From positions 444,422-508,421 of the forward strand of contig MJCC01000005.1 in the NCBI GenBank assembly GCA_001766655.1: 64,000 nt of DNA. Reading direction: 5' to 3'. The position numbers and the translations under genes are program-made. The notes under the pieces were generated by a model. The model was not told the DNA's origin. It saw nothing but the letters and a program-made list of their open reading frames with translations, and did not search any database. This DNA comes from Phytomonas francai (Eukaryota > Euglenozoa > Kinetoplastea > Trypanosomatida > Trypanosomatidae). Positions 29,571-39,065 of the stretch are shown here, in pieces. Numbering within the stretch: position 1 is the first letter of the stretch; every line of letters starts with the position of its first letter.

Positions 29571-32500
29571 ATGACGTATTCTCATTTCAGAAGCATTAAA
29601 GATGTCCATTTGCTGCGCGAAGAACTTGCCAACGACCCTACGTCTGTTACCAAGAAGCTTCGGGATGCGTGCGATTTTTTGGAGCACTCCCAGCAGGGCA
29701 CCGCCTACGATCCGTTAGGAGTGCTCGTGGCACTATTCTCTCCTCGTATGCCTTCGATTATTTGGACGGTATTGTTTCAAAAACTTCGTGAAAGTGATAG
29801 TATCAAAATAAAATTAAGCATTTTCCAGCATTTCGTGCATGTGAGTGAGTACATACCAGCTGTTGAAAAAGCAAATGCCTTCCGTATTTTTGCACAGGAG
29901 ACTGTTCTGCTGTTATCGAAAGAAGAAGTTATGGTTGATATCTCCTTCAAAAATAGTTTCAGATTAATCGTAGAGTCGCTTGGTATGTATTCTGAGAAAG
30001 AATTTTCTTCCCAGATGCTCGGCGTTATGGTGAACAACATGCAGATATGGAAGCAAAGTGATTTGTTACGCGCCAATGCATTTCTCACAAGTTTATTGGT
30101 GTGCTTTACTAATGGCTATGAAACACCGATTCCCTTTTTGTATACCATTAAGAAAAGGCTGAGTCTTTATGCGTTTTCCTTAGTTCTCGATGCTTGTGCT
30201 CCATTCATAATAGACCGCTCACAAAGGTTGGCTGAAAATGGCGCCACATACCCCGAATTCATGCATTTAAAAGGGTTATTGGATGAAGCAATGAGTGATT
30301 GCTTCTTGGCTAATAAAATGGAGCTCACACAGCCTATTCCTTCGCTTATTTCTTGCTTTGTCAAATTGAAAGAATTCGATCTAGTGTTTTCTCTTTCTCA
30401 AGAGGCTGATGTATGCCAACATGTATTGTTAGCCTTGGAGAATACTAAAACCAGGAAGCTCTTAGTTTCCTCTCTATTGAGCTTTCTTCAAAAAACGAGA
30501 ATTAATTGGTGGAGACACGTCGACATCGTTTTTTCTTACAGCTTGACAGGTGACTCTGCAACTAGATCATATGCTTTTCTGGCGATTGCTAATGCCGTCG
30601 AAGCAATAGAAGAGCATGAGATACTCAATATACAGCCCATGTTATTTGACTTATGCAGCCACTTTATCCAAAAACATTGTGTAATGACGGTCTGTGGAAT
30701 TCTCACCGTTTTTAAAACGAGTTTTTTAAAACTGGCTACGCGGAGGCGGGTAATAGAGGATTTATTTTACCAGCTCTTCGCTCTGGTTTCCGAAGCACCA
30801 ATTAGCTTGAAATACAGTTGTTCTGTCGAGCTTCTCGTTTTAGACCTTATCCAGATTTCTGGCGTTTATTCTTTCGATTTATTATTATACGTCATCCGGT
30901 GTTTCGATTCAGATTATGCAGCTGTACAGAAGGGAGGTCTTAATGCTCTGTTCGCTTGGTGCTCTACACAAATTATCGATGAATCGTTTCTAGAATCTGT
31001 AAATTTTGGAAGAATGGATTTCTTTGAAAAATCATGGTATTGTGACGCCCCCCAGATGACCATTAATCAGTTATCACCTTATCATCTAAAACAAAATTTG
31101 AAAACCATGGCATTTTTTTTCTTAGATCGATTATGCGAAGCTGTAAGTGATAGTGGTAAATTGACTGCCGCTGAAAATGCATGTACCGCTATTATCGCAC
31201 TTGATGAATTTTCGAAATCTCATATTATAATGGATGACCACCCATTGACGTATATTATGGCTTCCTTTGAAATACTCATAACAAATATGCTCAGCTATAG
31301 TGGCATGGAGTCTCTTTCCACTTTCATCAAGTTGATGCAAGCTTCTACATCATGTCTTGCAAAGAGCTCCAATTTTCAGCCTATTTCTACACTATCACAT
31401 AAGGATTTATTTAATCTAATGTGCAGCATTATATTTTATTGTTCTCAGATTGTTGATCCCTGTGTTTCTTATGAGTTTGAATCCAATGTGTGCTTTTATG
31501 GAGCATTTGTTCCACTCCCATCAATTTTTAGTGAGGCGATGCAGAATCTTTTTTTATCGGCTCTCCATAATACGGAACCTTTTAAAAACACAGATTTTTA
31601 TGCTTTTCTTGACGCAACGTTTCTTTTTATAACGCGGTTGATCGAAGTTGGCGTTCACTCCTGTGTTTTTATTCAACATCTTAGGAAACCGAACTCGGTT
31701 TTGTTGAAATGCATAAGCACCTTTGTTGAAACCAATCCCCAAGGTGTTTTCAAATTCATAAATGCCTTTGTCAAACTTATTTTCCCATCTCCGAGAGAAC
31801 ATGAAAGCGATATTTTTTCCAAGCGGGATTTTTTGGATATCTTCTCGTCAATAAGGCATTGCATTATCCGTGGATTCTCACTCGATTTATTTTTAGTCGG
31901 GCCAGTTCTTTTTGAGTTGCTTATTTTTTTTATAGAATTAGATTGCAGCTCTAACTCAACTCAGACCTACGTTCTTTTAGATACGGACTTCTCACTAGTC
32001 GAAATCATAATTAGCGAACTCTTGGTGCGAAAAACTTATGCACCACGTTACGGCTTTGATATTGTTGAAATATTGCTTCGAACGATACTGAAATTAGTTA
32101 AATCACCTTATAAGTCCCGAGTTGCCTTGTTAATAACCTCTGAAAAGTATAGTTGCATCGTGAAAATTTTTAATTGTGAGTCTAATGATTTAAACTTAAC
32201 GATTCTTAACACCTGCAAAGAGTATTTGAGTTTAATTTCGAATGAACTTCTACTAACGGATAGAACTGAGGAGAGGCCCTTTGGGACATTAACCACATGC
32301 ATCCAGGACAGGACATCTTTAAGTAGTTTTTTTGGTCTTCTTGAGGCATTTTGTGGGTTAAATGGCTCCAGGATTGAAATTGACCATCTGCTTCCATATG
32401 GATGGGATGAGTCACCGTACTTTCTTGTCCTCAAGGCTTCCAATGATTATCGCCTTGTGGACAAGGCGATAAAAGCTTTATTGCATACTCGCTGTGAAGA

Positions 32501-35500
32501 ATGGCTAAAGTGCCTTATGGTTATAGTCATAGTTAATTTCCTTTCACATTCAAGACCAGACTGGGGGAATTCAGGATGCTTTTTGTGGAAGAAAACGGAA
32601 GCCTCAAGACAAGTTATTCATTTTTTGATGAGTCATAATGGACAGGACAGCTTTTTGCCCGTTCCTGATCACAATTACGTGCCTGCAGCTGATTGTACAA
32701 AAGGGCTGAAGCCTAGTCAGGATAGAAGTACTTGTGCGCGCTTTTGTCATGTCTCTTGTAATCTTGATGTTTCGTTTGTGCTCGACTATATCCCTTATGG
32801 TGTCTGTGCGATATCAGCTGCGCCGCTTGAGCTCGTGGTAGAAGACTATCTTACAGATCTGACAGTAACGGATATGTTTGAGTGTTGCAGCCGAGAAACT
32901 GGTCTTTCTCTGTTTTACACCTTATACAATGAGAATAAACTCGATAAAATCAACGTTTATGGTGTCGTAGCACTTGCGCAGTGTCTAATGCGATCCAAAA
33001 TACGCAGAGACAGACATGTTACTTTGAAGTCTATAGCCTTTGCCGAGCACCTAGAATCATTGCTAGATTCGGTTTCCTCTGCAAACAATGATTTTGTCAA
33101 GTGCTTCCGGTACAGTGCATTATTTTTACTTGCTTGGTTTTATTTCGACAGAGAGGATCACAACCCTTACGATGAGAACATCCTGCTGAGTAACATTCCT
33201 CTTTGTCTGAAAATCGTTCAGTATTATGGCTTTCATAGTATCAAGAGGCTTGACAATGTGGTCGAAACTGTATTAGAAAGGTTGTCTGTCACTGATGAAT
33301 TAAATTCTGTCGAGGAATCAACACTATTGCTTCTCGTTAGAATTTTTGGAGGTACGTTTCATTGGTGTGAGTGGCTGCAGTCCCTGTTCGAACAAGGCAC
33401 TCCAGGGCACTTTAAGGCCTGCCTAAAAGTCAGCCAAGTCCTTTCATTCTCTCTCAGCACGTGGCTTGACGTGAAGATGATTGTTTCGAATGTACTTCAG
33501 CACGACAAGCTTGATAGCAATGTTTCAACTGATAGGCAACGGTACTCATTATGGTTGCTATCTTCCACGCTATGCCATTCTGAGAATGATGGTTTATCTG
33601 ATGAAAAGCCGATATTTCAAACACGCTTTTCCGATTCGCGTCCTGATTTTTCGAAATTTTTCAGAAAGGGCTTGTTGAATAGGACAGTTTCAATTCTCTT
33701 CGACACTATACATGAAGATGTGCTTCCTTCTTTTATGAAGAGGGGCGGTTCTTTCCGACACAGGCAAAATCTTCATTATCAGTGGCGTGTACTTCCTTTA
33801 TGTGGTTGCCTAAATCCTCAGGGTTTAAGCAACACCAGGAAAAAAGATTTGTACATGGATTTGCTACAGTTTTACTTGCAAACGGTAGAAACAACGTTTT
33901 CACATACGCAACGATGCTCTCCAATATATTTTTATGACATGATAGGCTCTTTAGCTATTATTTGTTCTAATGGAGGCATCGGCTTTAATATGAGTTTATG
34001 GCAAGCAAAATTGGTACCGCTCTTTACACCCTTTTTAAATCATCTGTTGGGGTATTTGAAGAGTTTTGAGTCGGCCTCTGTGAACCCCTCAAAGCTAGCT
34101 CGCACGAGTGTTCTGAGTGAACACACAGGGTTTTTTTTGAGACCTATATCGTTTACTAAGTTTTGTGATACCCTGAGTCTCACTATAACTTGCAAACTAT
34201 TGTGTTGCAGGGCCTTACGTATTGCTGATGATCAGCCTTTTACCGTGGACGGGTTGCTATCTAGTTTAATTAAGAACCTCATGTTGATTGATCACTTCAC
34301 CTACCTCGCTGCGCACTCGTGTATCAGTTTATTAGGTTCTAATTCCTCTATCTTAAAGAGGATGACGTGGCTGCCGTCGTATTGTTTCCAGAATTTTATT
34401 GAAGAATTACAGCTAGCAGCATCCTGGGGCTATCTATCTTTTTCCCTTGGAGCAATGCAATTGTTACGTACCGCCTGCGTGGTAGCTTCTTCATGGCCTG
34501 ATGATGAGGGGCTCTGTTCCAAAATCTGCGAGGGGCTTTGGAATAGCGTACTAAAAGTTACACTATCTAGAGCACTGACATTCAATGGCTACGAACTTAT
34601 GCGAGTTCTTATATCCAATACGTTAGTTGGAGGGAGACAATGGGATATGCTCAGGATACTTATTACCGATGATTGGCGAGAAAGTTTCCTGACTGAAACA
34701 CTGGAAATTCCAACCGTATTTGGGGGCGACAATTCATCTAGCCGCAATGAAAATTCACCGAATCACAGTACATCTGGTGAGCCACAATGTTCCTTACTAG
34801 ACCGATTTTCTTCCGAGAGGAATGTTCTAGACCGTCTTCTCTTAGACCGTGTGCATGTCGAGCGGATGGTAACGCAGGCTTTTCTTCTTTTACGGAATGA
34901 ACAAGATGCAACCAGCAAAGAGGCCGGAGTAGAAAACCAGAGCGTGTTGGTATCTCGTCTCTTGGATCACTGCCATGTGTTGAATGAAACCGAACTCTTG
35001 TGCTTGGAGGTGTTGATCACTGATGCTATTGCAAAGGACCATTACAACATCTTCTTTTTCTTGAACCATTTCAAGATGTTGCCTGCAACCCGTAGGGTCT
35101 ACATGTGTGTTTTGCTGTTCATGCTACATCGACACATGCTGAAGAATGTTGGCCAAAGTGGTGAGTATGTTATCACACTTGAGGTCCCAAACTTGCTATT
35201 TACTTTCCTAGAATGTGCAGTTAAGGGTGCGGCGCATATGTCGGACGTTGTATGGGTTATCACAGCATTACTAATTAGCCTCATCAGCTTTCAAAATATA
35301 AAAGTTAGCCGCGCGATGGCACTTGCCGTATTACCACCTCAGCCACAGGCTATGTATGAAATGCTTTCGCGGGCAATCGTTAAATTCCTTGCTCGAGGCC
35401 CACTCAGGTATCTTGTCGTACAAATTCTCTCTCAAATGCGTGAAAATGTGAATACCGGCTCAGTCATCACACCTTGTATCAAGACGTATATATCGAGTCT

Positions 35501-35522
35501 GCTTAATCATATAGACCACTAG
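29571..35522 (+). CDS. Very large helical orphan protein (1983 residues)
   Basis: The longest gene in the window. I recognise no domain. The sequence is continuously rich in Leu, Phe, Ser and Ile in amphipathic helical stretches, with no signal peptide, no clear membrane segment, no nucleotide-binding motif and little low complexity except a short Ser/Asn/Glu stretch near residue 1720. This composition resembles an alpha-solenoid (HEAT/ARM type), which would make it a scaffold. Fold and role are inference. The base composition is AT-richer than the genes upstream of 26.5 kb, as for its downstream neighbours. The ATG at 29571 follows a splice acceptor by nine bases. It is certainly protein coding: an uninterrupted frame of nearly 6 kb in AT-rich DNA cannot arise by chance. 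Confidence 0.9.
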   Translation: MTYSHFRSIKDVHLLREELANDPTSVTKKLRDACDFLEHSQQGTAYDPLGVLVALFSPRMPSIIWTVLFQKLRESDSIKIKLSIFQHFVHVSEYIPAVEKANAFRIFAQETVLLLSKEEVMVDISFKNSFRLIVESLGMYSEKEFSSQMLGVMVNNMQIWKQSDLLRANAFLTSLLVCFTNGYETPIPFLYTIKKRLSLYAFSLVLDACAPFIIDRSQRLAENGATYPEFMHLKGLLDEAMSDCFLANKMELTQPIPSLISCFVKLKEFDLVFSLSQEADVCQHVLLALENTKTRKLLVSSLLSFLQKTRINWWRHVDIVFSYSLTGDSATRSYAFLAIANAVEAIEEHEILNIQPMLFDLCSHFIQKHCVMTVCGILTVFKTSFLKLATRRRVIEDLFYQLFALVSEAPISLKYSCSVELLVLDLIQISGVYSFDLLLYVIRCFDSDYAAVQKGGLNALFAWCSTQIIDESFLESVNFGRMDFFEKSWYCDAPQMTINQLSPYHLKQNLKTMAFFFLDRLCEAVSDSGKLTAAENACTAIIALDEFSKSHIIMDDHPLTYIMASFEILITNMLSYSGMESLSTFIKLMQASTSCLAKSSNFQPISTLSHKDLFNLMCSIIFYCSQIVDPCVSYEFESNVCFYGAFVPLPSIFSEAMQNLFLSALHNTEPFKNTDFYAFLDATFLFITRLIEVGVHSCVFIQHLRKPNSVLLKCISTFVETNPQGVFKFINAFVKLIFPSPREHESDIFSKRDFLDIFSSIRHCIIRGFSLDLFLVGPVLFELLIFFIELDCSSNSTQTYVLLDTDFSLVEIIISELLVRKTYAPRYGFDIVEILLRTILKLVKSPYKSRVALLITSEKYSCIVKIFNCESNDLNLTILNTCKEYLSLISNELLLTDRTEERPFGTLTTCIQDRTSLSSFFGLLEAFCGLNGSRIEIDHLLPYGWDESPYFLVLKASNDYRLVDKAIKALLHTRCEEWLKCLMVIVIVNFLSHSRPDWGNSGCFLWKKTEASRQVIHFLMSHNGQDSFLPVPDHNYVPAADCTKGLKPSQDRSTCARFCHVSCNLDVSFVLDYIPYGVCAISAAPLELVVEDYLTDLTVTDMFECCSRETGLSLFYTLYNENKLDKINVYGVVALAQCLMRSKIRRDRHVTLKSIAFAEHLESLLDSVSSANNDFVKCFRYSALFLLAWFYFDREDHNPYDENILLSNIPLCLKIVQYYGFHSIKRLDNVVETVLERLSVTDELNSVEESTLLLLVRIFGGTFHWCEWLQSLFEQGTPGHFKACLKVSQVLSFSLSTWLDVKMIVSNVLQHDKLDSNVSTDRQRYSLWLLSSTLCHSENDGLSDEKPIFQTRFSDSRPDFSKFFRKGLLNRTVSILFDTIHEDVLPSFMKRGGSFRHRQNLHYQWRVLPLCGCLNPQGLSNTRKKDLYMDLLQFYLQTVETTFSHTQRCSPIYFYDMIGSLAIICSNGGIGFNMSLWQAKLVPLFTPFLNHLLGYLKSFESASVNPSKLARTSVLSEHTGFFLRPISFTKFCDTLSLTITCKLLCCRALRIADDQPFTVDGLLSSLIKNLMLIDHFTYLAAHSCISLLGSNSSILKRMTWLPSYCFQNFIEELQLAASWGYLSFSLGAMQLLRTACVVASSWPDDEGLCSKICEGLWNSVLKVTLSRALTFNGYELMRVLISNTLVGGRQWDMLRILITDDWRESFLTETLEIPTVFGGDNSSSRNENSPNHSTSGEPQCSLLDRFSSERNVLDRLLLDRVHVERMVTQAFLLLRNEQDATSKEAGVENQSVLVSRLLDHCHVLNETELLCLEVLITDAIAKDHYNIFFFLNHFKMLPATRRVYMCVLLFMLHRHMLKNVGQSGEYVITLEVPNLLFTFLECAVKGAAHMSDVVWVITALLISLISFQNIKVSRAMALAVLPPQPQAMYEMLSRAIVKFLARGPLRYLVVQILSQMRENVNTGSVITPCIKTYISSLLNHIDH

Positions 35523-35573
35523 TTTTTTTTTCGTTTCCATTATTATATATTAATATATCTATATCTATATCTA

Positions 35574-35574
35574 T

Positions 35575-35632
<58 letters not shown>

Positions 35633-35638
35633 AGAGAG
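35574..35638. repeat. (TA)n(GA)n microsatellite with long purine run
   Basis: About 22 bases of TA pass directly into about 32 bases of GA and then a purine-only stretch to 35638. A further AT/CT-rich tract precedes it from about 35544. It starts within about 50 bases of the stop of the 1983-residue gene. The rest of the gap up to 36153 shows no gene. Confidence 0.9.
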
Positions 35639-36153
35639 CTATATCGAATCCTGAATTTTTTTATCGTGTATGTATTATTTTATTTCGCTAGTTTTTTAAA
35701 ATATTTCCAGATATCGATATTTACCTGTTTATGGGGGGTGCATCACCAGAGAATATCAGATGTCATAGACTGTGGTTTGCAAAGGCACGTATGAAACCTT
35801 GTAACGTGTCACTAGAAGCGAATCCGTATCTCTCAATTTCCGAGTGTTCATAAAATGAATAGACAGTTGTGAAAAAAAGAGGATTGTATTGCGCATACAT
35901 TAGGGTTAGCACTAGTTTTGCATTTAGGATTTAAAATATTTCAACTTTTTAAATCCTAACGGTGAGCTGAGATTTATTCCATTTTGCAATGTCATTTGGG
36001 GAAAGGATTACATGATACGATTCTGTAGCCTTCGTCTGAAAGTACATTTTCCACTGCCTCTTTTTATTTTCACCTTTTCTTGTAGGGGCATTTTGAGGTT
36101 ATTATCTTTTCCTTTAGAAGAGAAAAGAGAATCATACTTATTTTTTTGTGAAA

Positions 36154-36177
36154 CTTATTTTTTCCCTTTTCTTCAAG
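36154..36177 (+). promoter_or_regulatory. Polypyrimidine tract with AG abutting the PDCD2-like start codon
   Basis: Twenty-one pyrimidine-rich bases (36154-36174) end in CAAG, and the AG at 36176-36177 is directly followed by the ATG at 36178. If used, the mRNA would consist of spliced leader joined straight to the start codon. Confidence 0.4.
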
Positions 36178-37368
36178 ATGGCCACTGAACAGAAAGTCTG
36201 GTTGGGGGTCCCGCAGCTCAAAGACGCAAAAGAAGATGTGCTGGATCCTTACACCAGCAAAGTTGGTGGCCATGCGGTGCTGTTTCGAGCCGTCTCCAAC
36301 GAAGCGGCGAGAACCTTTTTTAGTTGTCCTAAGTGCGGCCTCGTTGACCATGTTTCAGCCTTGGCGCAGCTCTACGCACCACTCGATTGCTATGATCGTG
36401 TTCTATATCTTCTGACATGTGTGAAGTGCAGCATGATACGCGTCCCCAGCGCTACGGGATCACATCCCTCTCCTCCCAAAGGTGTTGCCTCTGCGAGCAA
36501 CAAGAAGAATGCCAGCCCCCCTATTGTATCAACTCCAGTTTCTACTTCTTTTTGCTTTGCATTGCGGAGCCAAAACTTCAACTTAAGCTATTACAAGGAG
36601 ATGGTGGAGAGTGCAGAGCAGGAGAGGAGAGCTGCCGAGGAAAGAGATGGTGCTAAACGTGGGGGCTGTAGGAATCTACTCTTCCAAGAGGATGCGGACT
36701 GGGATGATGTGGACGAACCCCAAGTTGCAGATGGCTCTGAAGACAATGCACGCGCGCTAGAGAAAGCAGAGAATTCCCAACTTACTACTCAATGCGATAC
36801 GTCACTTCCTCAGCCTTCCATAGCCATAAAGGAAGAGCCATCATTTGATTTGTGCAAAAATGGCTGCCTTGCACCCCTTAAGGGGTGCAAATTCACCGAT
36901 GGGATCCCACTCAGCTTGTTAATCGAACCTCAGATTAGGAAGGAAAACCTTGGCTCGATAGAGGATCAGCTAAGGGAGGCGCAAAAAAAGTACGGTGAAG
37001 GCGCCGCACTCGATACAACGTCTTTCGAGGAGGATGATGAGGCGCCTGCTGATCGTTGGATACGGAAGTACGTGGAGCGAATTGCACGGGTTCAGACTCA
37101 GTGTGTACGGTGGTGCCCGGGTGGGGAGCCTCTTCGTTCTTCACTTAGCGCGATTAATGTGCCATCATGCTCGTTATGCGGTGCCAAGAGGCGTTTTGAG
37201 CTTCAGCTTACCTCACCCCTCGTGTACTTCTTGACAAGACACAAAAAGGGGGAAGAAAAGGAAGCTCTTCATTTTAGTAACGTGCTGTTGTATACTTGTA
37301 GCAAAAACTGCTACTCGGAAGCAACCCCGTACACGCAGGAGTATGTTGTCGTGGAGGAGGAGATCTAA
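36178..37368 (+). CDS. PDCD2-like zinc protein (Tsr4/PDCD2 family)
   Basis: 396 residues. The N-terminus has the family opening VWLGVPQL and DPYTSKVGGHAV, then a zinc module with Cys50 and Cys53 (SCPKCGL), the segment LAQLYAPLDCYDRVLYLLTC, and Cys81 and Cys84. A low-complexity acidic and Ser-rich region follows (about 95-285). The C-terminal PDCD2_C domain has QCVRWCPGGEPL, PSCSLCGAKRRFELQL and LLYTCSKNC. Family members (yeast Tsr4, human PDCD2 and PDCD2L) are chaperones for ribosomal protein uS5 in 40S assembly, so a cytosolic ribosome-assembly role is likely. The frame extends 10 codons upstream to a GTG, but that stretch is the polypyrimidine tract, and the ATG at 36178 fits the family start. 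Confidence 0.9.
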   Translation: MATEQKVWLGVPQLKDAKEDVLDPYTSKVGGHAVLFRAVSNEAARTFFSCPKCGLVDHVSALAQLYAPLDCYDRVLYLLTCVKCSMIRVPSATGSHPSPPKGVASASNKKNASPPIVSTPVSTSFCFALRSQNFNLSYYKEMVESAEQERRAAEERDGAKRGGCRNLLFQEDADWDDVDEPQVADGSEDNARALEKAENSQLTTQCDTSLPQPSIAIKEEPSFDLCKNGCLAPLKGCKFTDGIPLSLLIEPQIRKENLGSIEDQLREAQKKYGEGAALDTTSFEEDDEAPADRWIRKYVERIARVQTQCVRWCPGGEPLRSSLSAINVPSCSLCGAKRRFELQLTSPLVYFLTRHKKGEEKEALHFSNVLLYTCSKNCYSEATPYTQEYVVVEEEI

Positions 37369-37696
37369 TAAACGAAACGAATAAAATACATTCTAAAAAA
37401 GACTCGCTTATGAATTACCCATAGGGTGGGTGTGATATATTCTTAATTAGAATGGATACCACTCAGAATTTACCCCTAAGAGGGTACACTGTGGTTGCAT
37501 AAACCGGTATTTCAATTTTCTTTTAGTTGAATGTGCTCATATTGAACTCTGTATCTAGGTGTATAACGATACGAGCAACAATGCCTTTTTTTTTTTTTTT
37601 AAGAAACAACAACAACGGAAAATTTAGACAGTACAATTAAGTAGTCAGGAGGTCGAAAGTTACTTCAGAAGTGAAAGTTAACTACCCAACATAACA
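37369..37696. other. Intergenic region
   Basis: AT-rich, no gene. A run of 14 Ts and following A-rich sequence (about 37587-37620) is the likely splice-signal region for the ankyrin gene; the first AG after it is near 37603. Confidence 0.5.
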
Positions 37697-38731
37697 ATGT
37701 CCTCGCAACTCAAAAAATGTATCTTAAGCAATGACATCAAGGGTCTTCAATTGGTAGCAAACACAAACAACATCAACCAGGTTGACGAAAATGGTTACAC
37801 GCCTTTATATTTTGCTTGCATGAAGCATTGCGTAGAAATCGACACCATTAAGGCGTTGCTGAATTTTGGTGCATCAGTTGATCTAAAAGGTAAGGATGAT
37901 GAAACTCCTTTATATGTGGCAGTTTTTAATAGATCCCATGCTGTTGCCCGTCTTCTGGTGGATAATGGTGCCAATGTGAATCAAGTGAATGGCCCTAGGA
38001 AGGAGACGGCACTGCATATAGCCTCCCGTTTTGGCTACGGAGAGATCATTACCTGGTTACTCAATATAAACGCCAACATTAACGCGCAAAATAGTGAGTT
38101 AGAGACCCCATTATATGTGGCGGCTAGGGCAGGTCGACACGATTCTGCGTATCTCTTGTTGGCTGCAGGTGCCAATGCATTGCTAAGCAGTAAGGATGGC
38201 AAAACACCTCTTTTTATCGCTTCAGAATTGAAGCATAAACATGTTGTCATTCTGTTGAAGGCTTCCAAGGAAGATTTAATACGCGCTAAAGCGGAGGCGG
38301 ATGCTGAGGCGCGAATGCGCCCTCAGCGGATGTCCTCTACGAACGACATGTTAAACCGCGCGGCGGTCGATGAAACGTACCGGGTTGAGGTGCACCGTCG
38401 GCACTCCGCGCCCATGGAGGTTCCAAACACGACGCCGATGATTCTGACGGAGATCAAGGTGCCACGGCATAGGCTGAGAACGCATGACCCATTAACAGGG
38501 GAGTCTTATGGACCCTGCCGCAGCCTTGAGGAGGTTGGCTACGACGAACCGCCACCAATACCAGCTGAGCTGCAGAACCTCCCCCCGCCGGAGCTGCCGC
38601 GCGTGGGGGGAACGATCATGATGGTAGGCACGGGCACAAAGGAGGGCAGACGTGAGCCGATTCGTGTAGATAGCCTTATGCCGGATTCGGTGATGGAGTA
38701 CATAAGTTATCCCGTATCCAAAAATGCTTGA
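37697..38731 (+). CDS. Ankyrin-repeat protein
   Basis: 344 residues. Residues about 30-188 form about five ankyrin repeats (ENGYTPLYFACMKHC, DDETPLYVAVFNRSHAVARL, KETALHIASRFGYGEIITWL, LETPLYVAARAGRHDSAYLL, DGKTPLFIASELKHKHVVIL), preceded by a weaker capping unit. A charged helix (about 192-215) leads to a Pro-rich C-terminal region with no known domain (RLRTHDPLTGESYGP, PPPIPAELQNLPPPELPR). It has no signal peptide or membrane segment, so it is probably cytoplasmic and used for protein binding. The function is unknown. Codon use becomes more GC-rich in the C-terminal region than in the ankyrin region. Confidence 0.9.
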   Translation: MSSQLKKCILSNDIKGLQLVANTNNINQVDENGYTPLYFACMKHCVEIDTIKALLNFGASVDLKGKDDETPLYVAVFNRSHAVARLLVDNGANVNQVNGPRKETALHIASRFGYGEIITWLLNINANINAQNSELETPLYVAARAGRHDSAYLLLAAGANALLSSKDGKTPLFIASELKHKHVVILLKASKEDLIRAKAEADAEARMRPQRMSSTNDMLNRAAVDETYRVEVHRRHSAPMEVPNTTPMILTEIKVPRHRLRTHDPLTGESYGPCRSLEEVGYDEPPPIPAELQNLPPPELPRVGGTIMMVGTGTKEGRREPIRVDSLMPDSVMEYISYPVSKNA

Positions 38732-39065
38732 GTAAATTATACACAGGTCTTTTTCTTGACATATTGCAAAAGTGAATCATATCGACTATATATATAAATA
38801 TTCCTTTGAGTTTGGAGTGAATCTACCCCCTTTTTGATATTTCAAATTAGTATTGACAGGTAAGGGGTCCTTTACTAGCTTCTGAGATCATATTATTTTA
38901 TTTTCCTTTTGGCGCTTTACTGTACACAATTTTTTGCATTCATTTTCGGTTATTATGATTTGTTATTATTGGAAACAGTAATAATACTGACCGTTATCAA
39001 ATTCATCACCTTCATTACCCGTTCATTCTCCTCACCAAAAGAGTAATATACACATTATGTAAGGC
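38732..39065. other. Intergenic region
   Basis: AT-rich, with a short TATATATATA tract at 38787-38800 just after the ankyrin stop and a CT-rich stretch near 39003-39038 ending at AG, a plausible acceptor for the next gene. Nothing else recognised. Confidence 0.5.
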
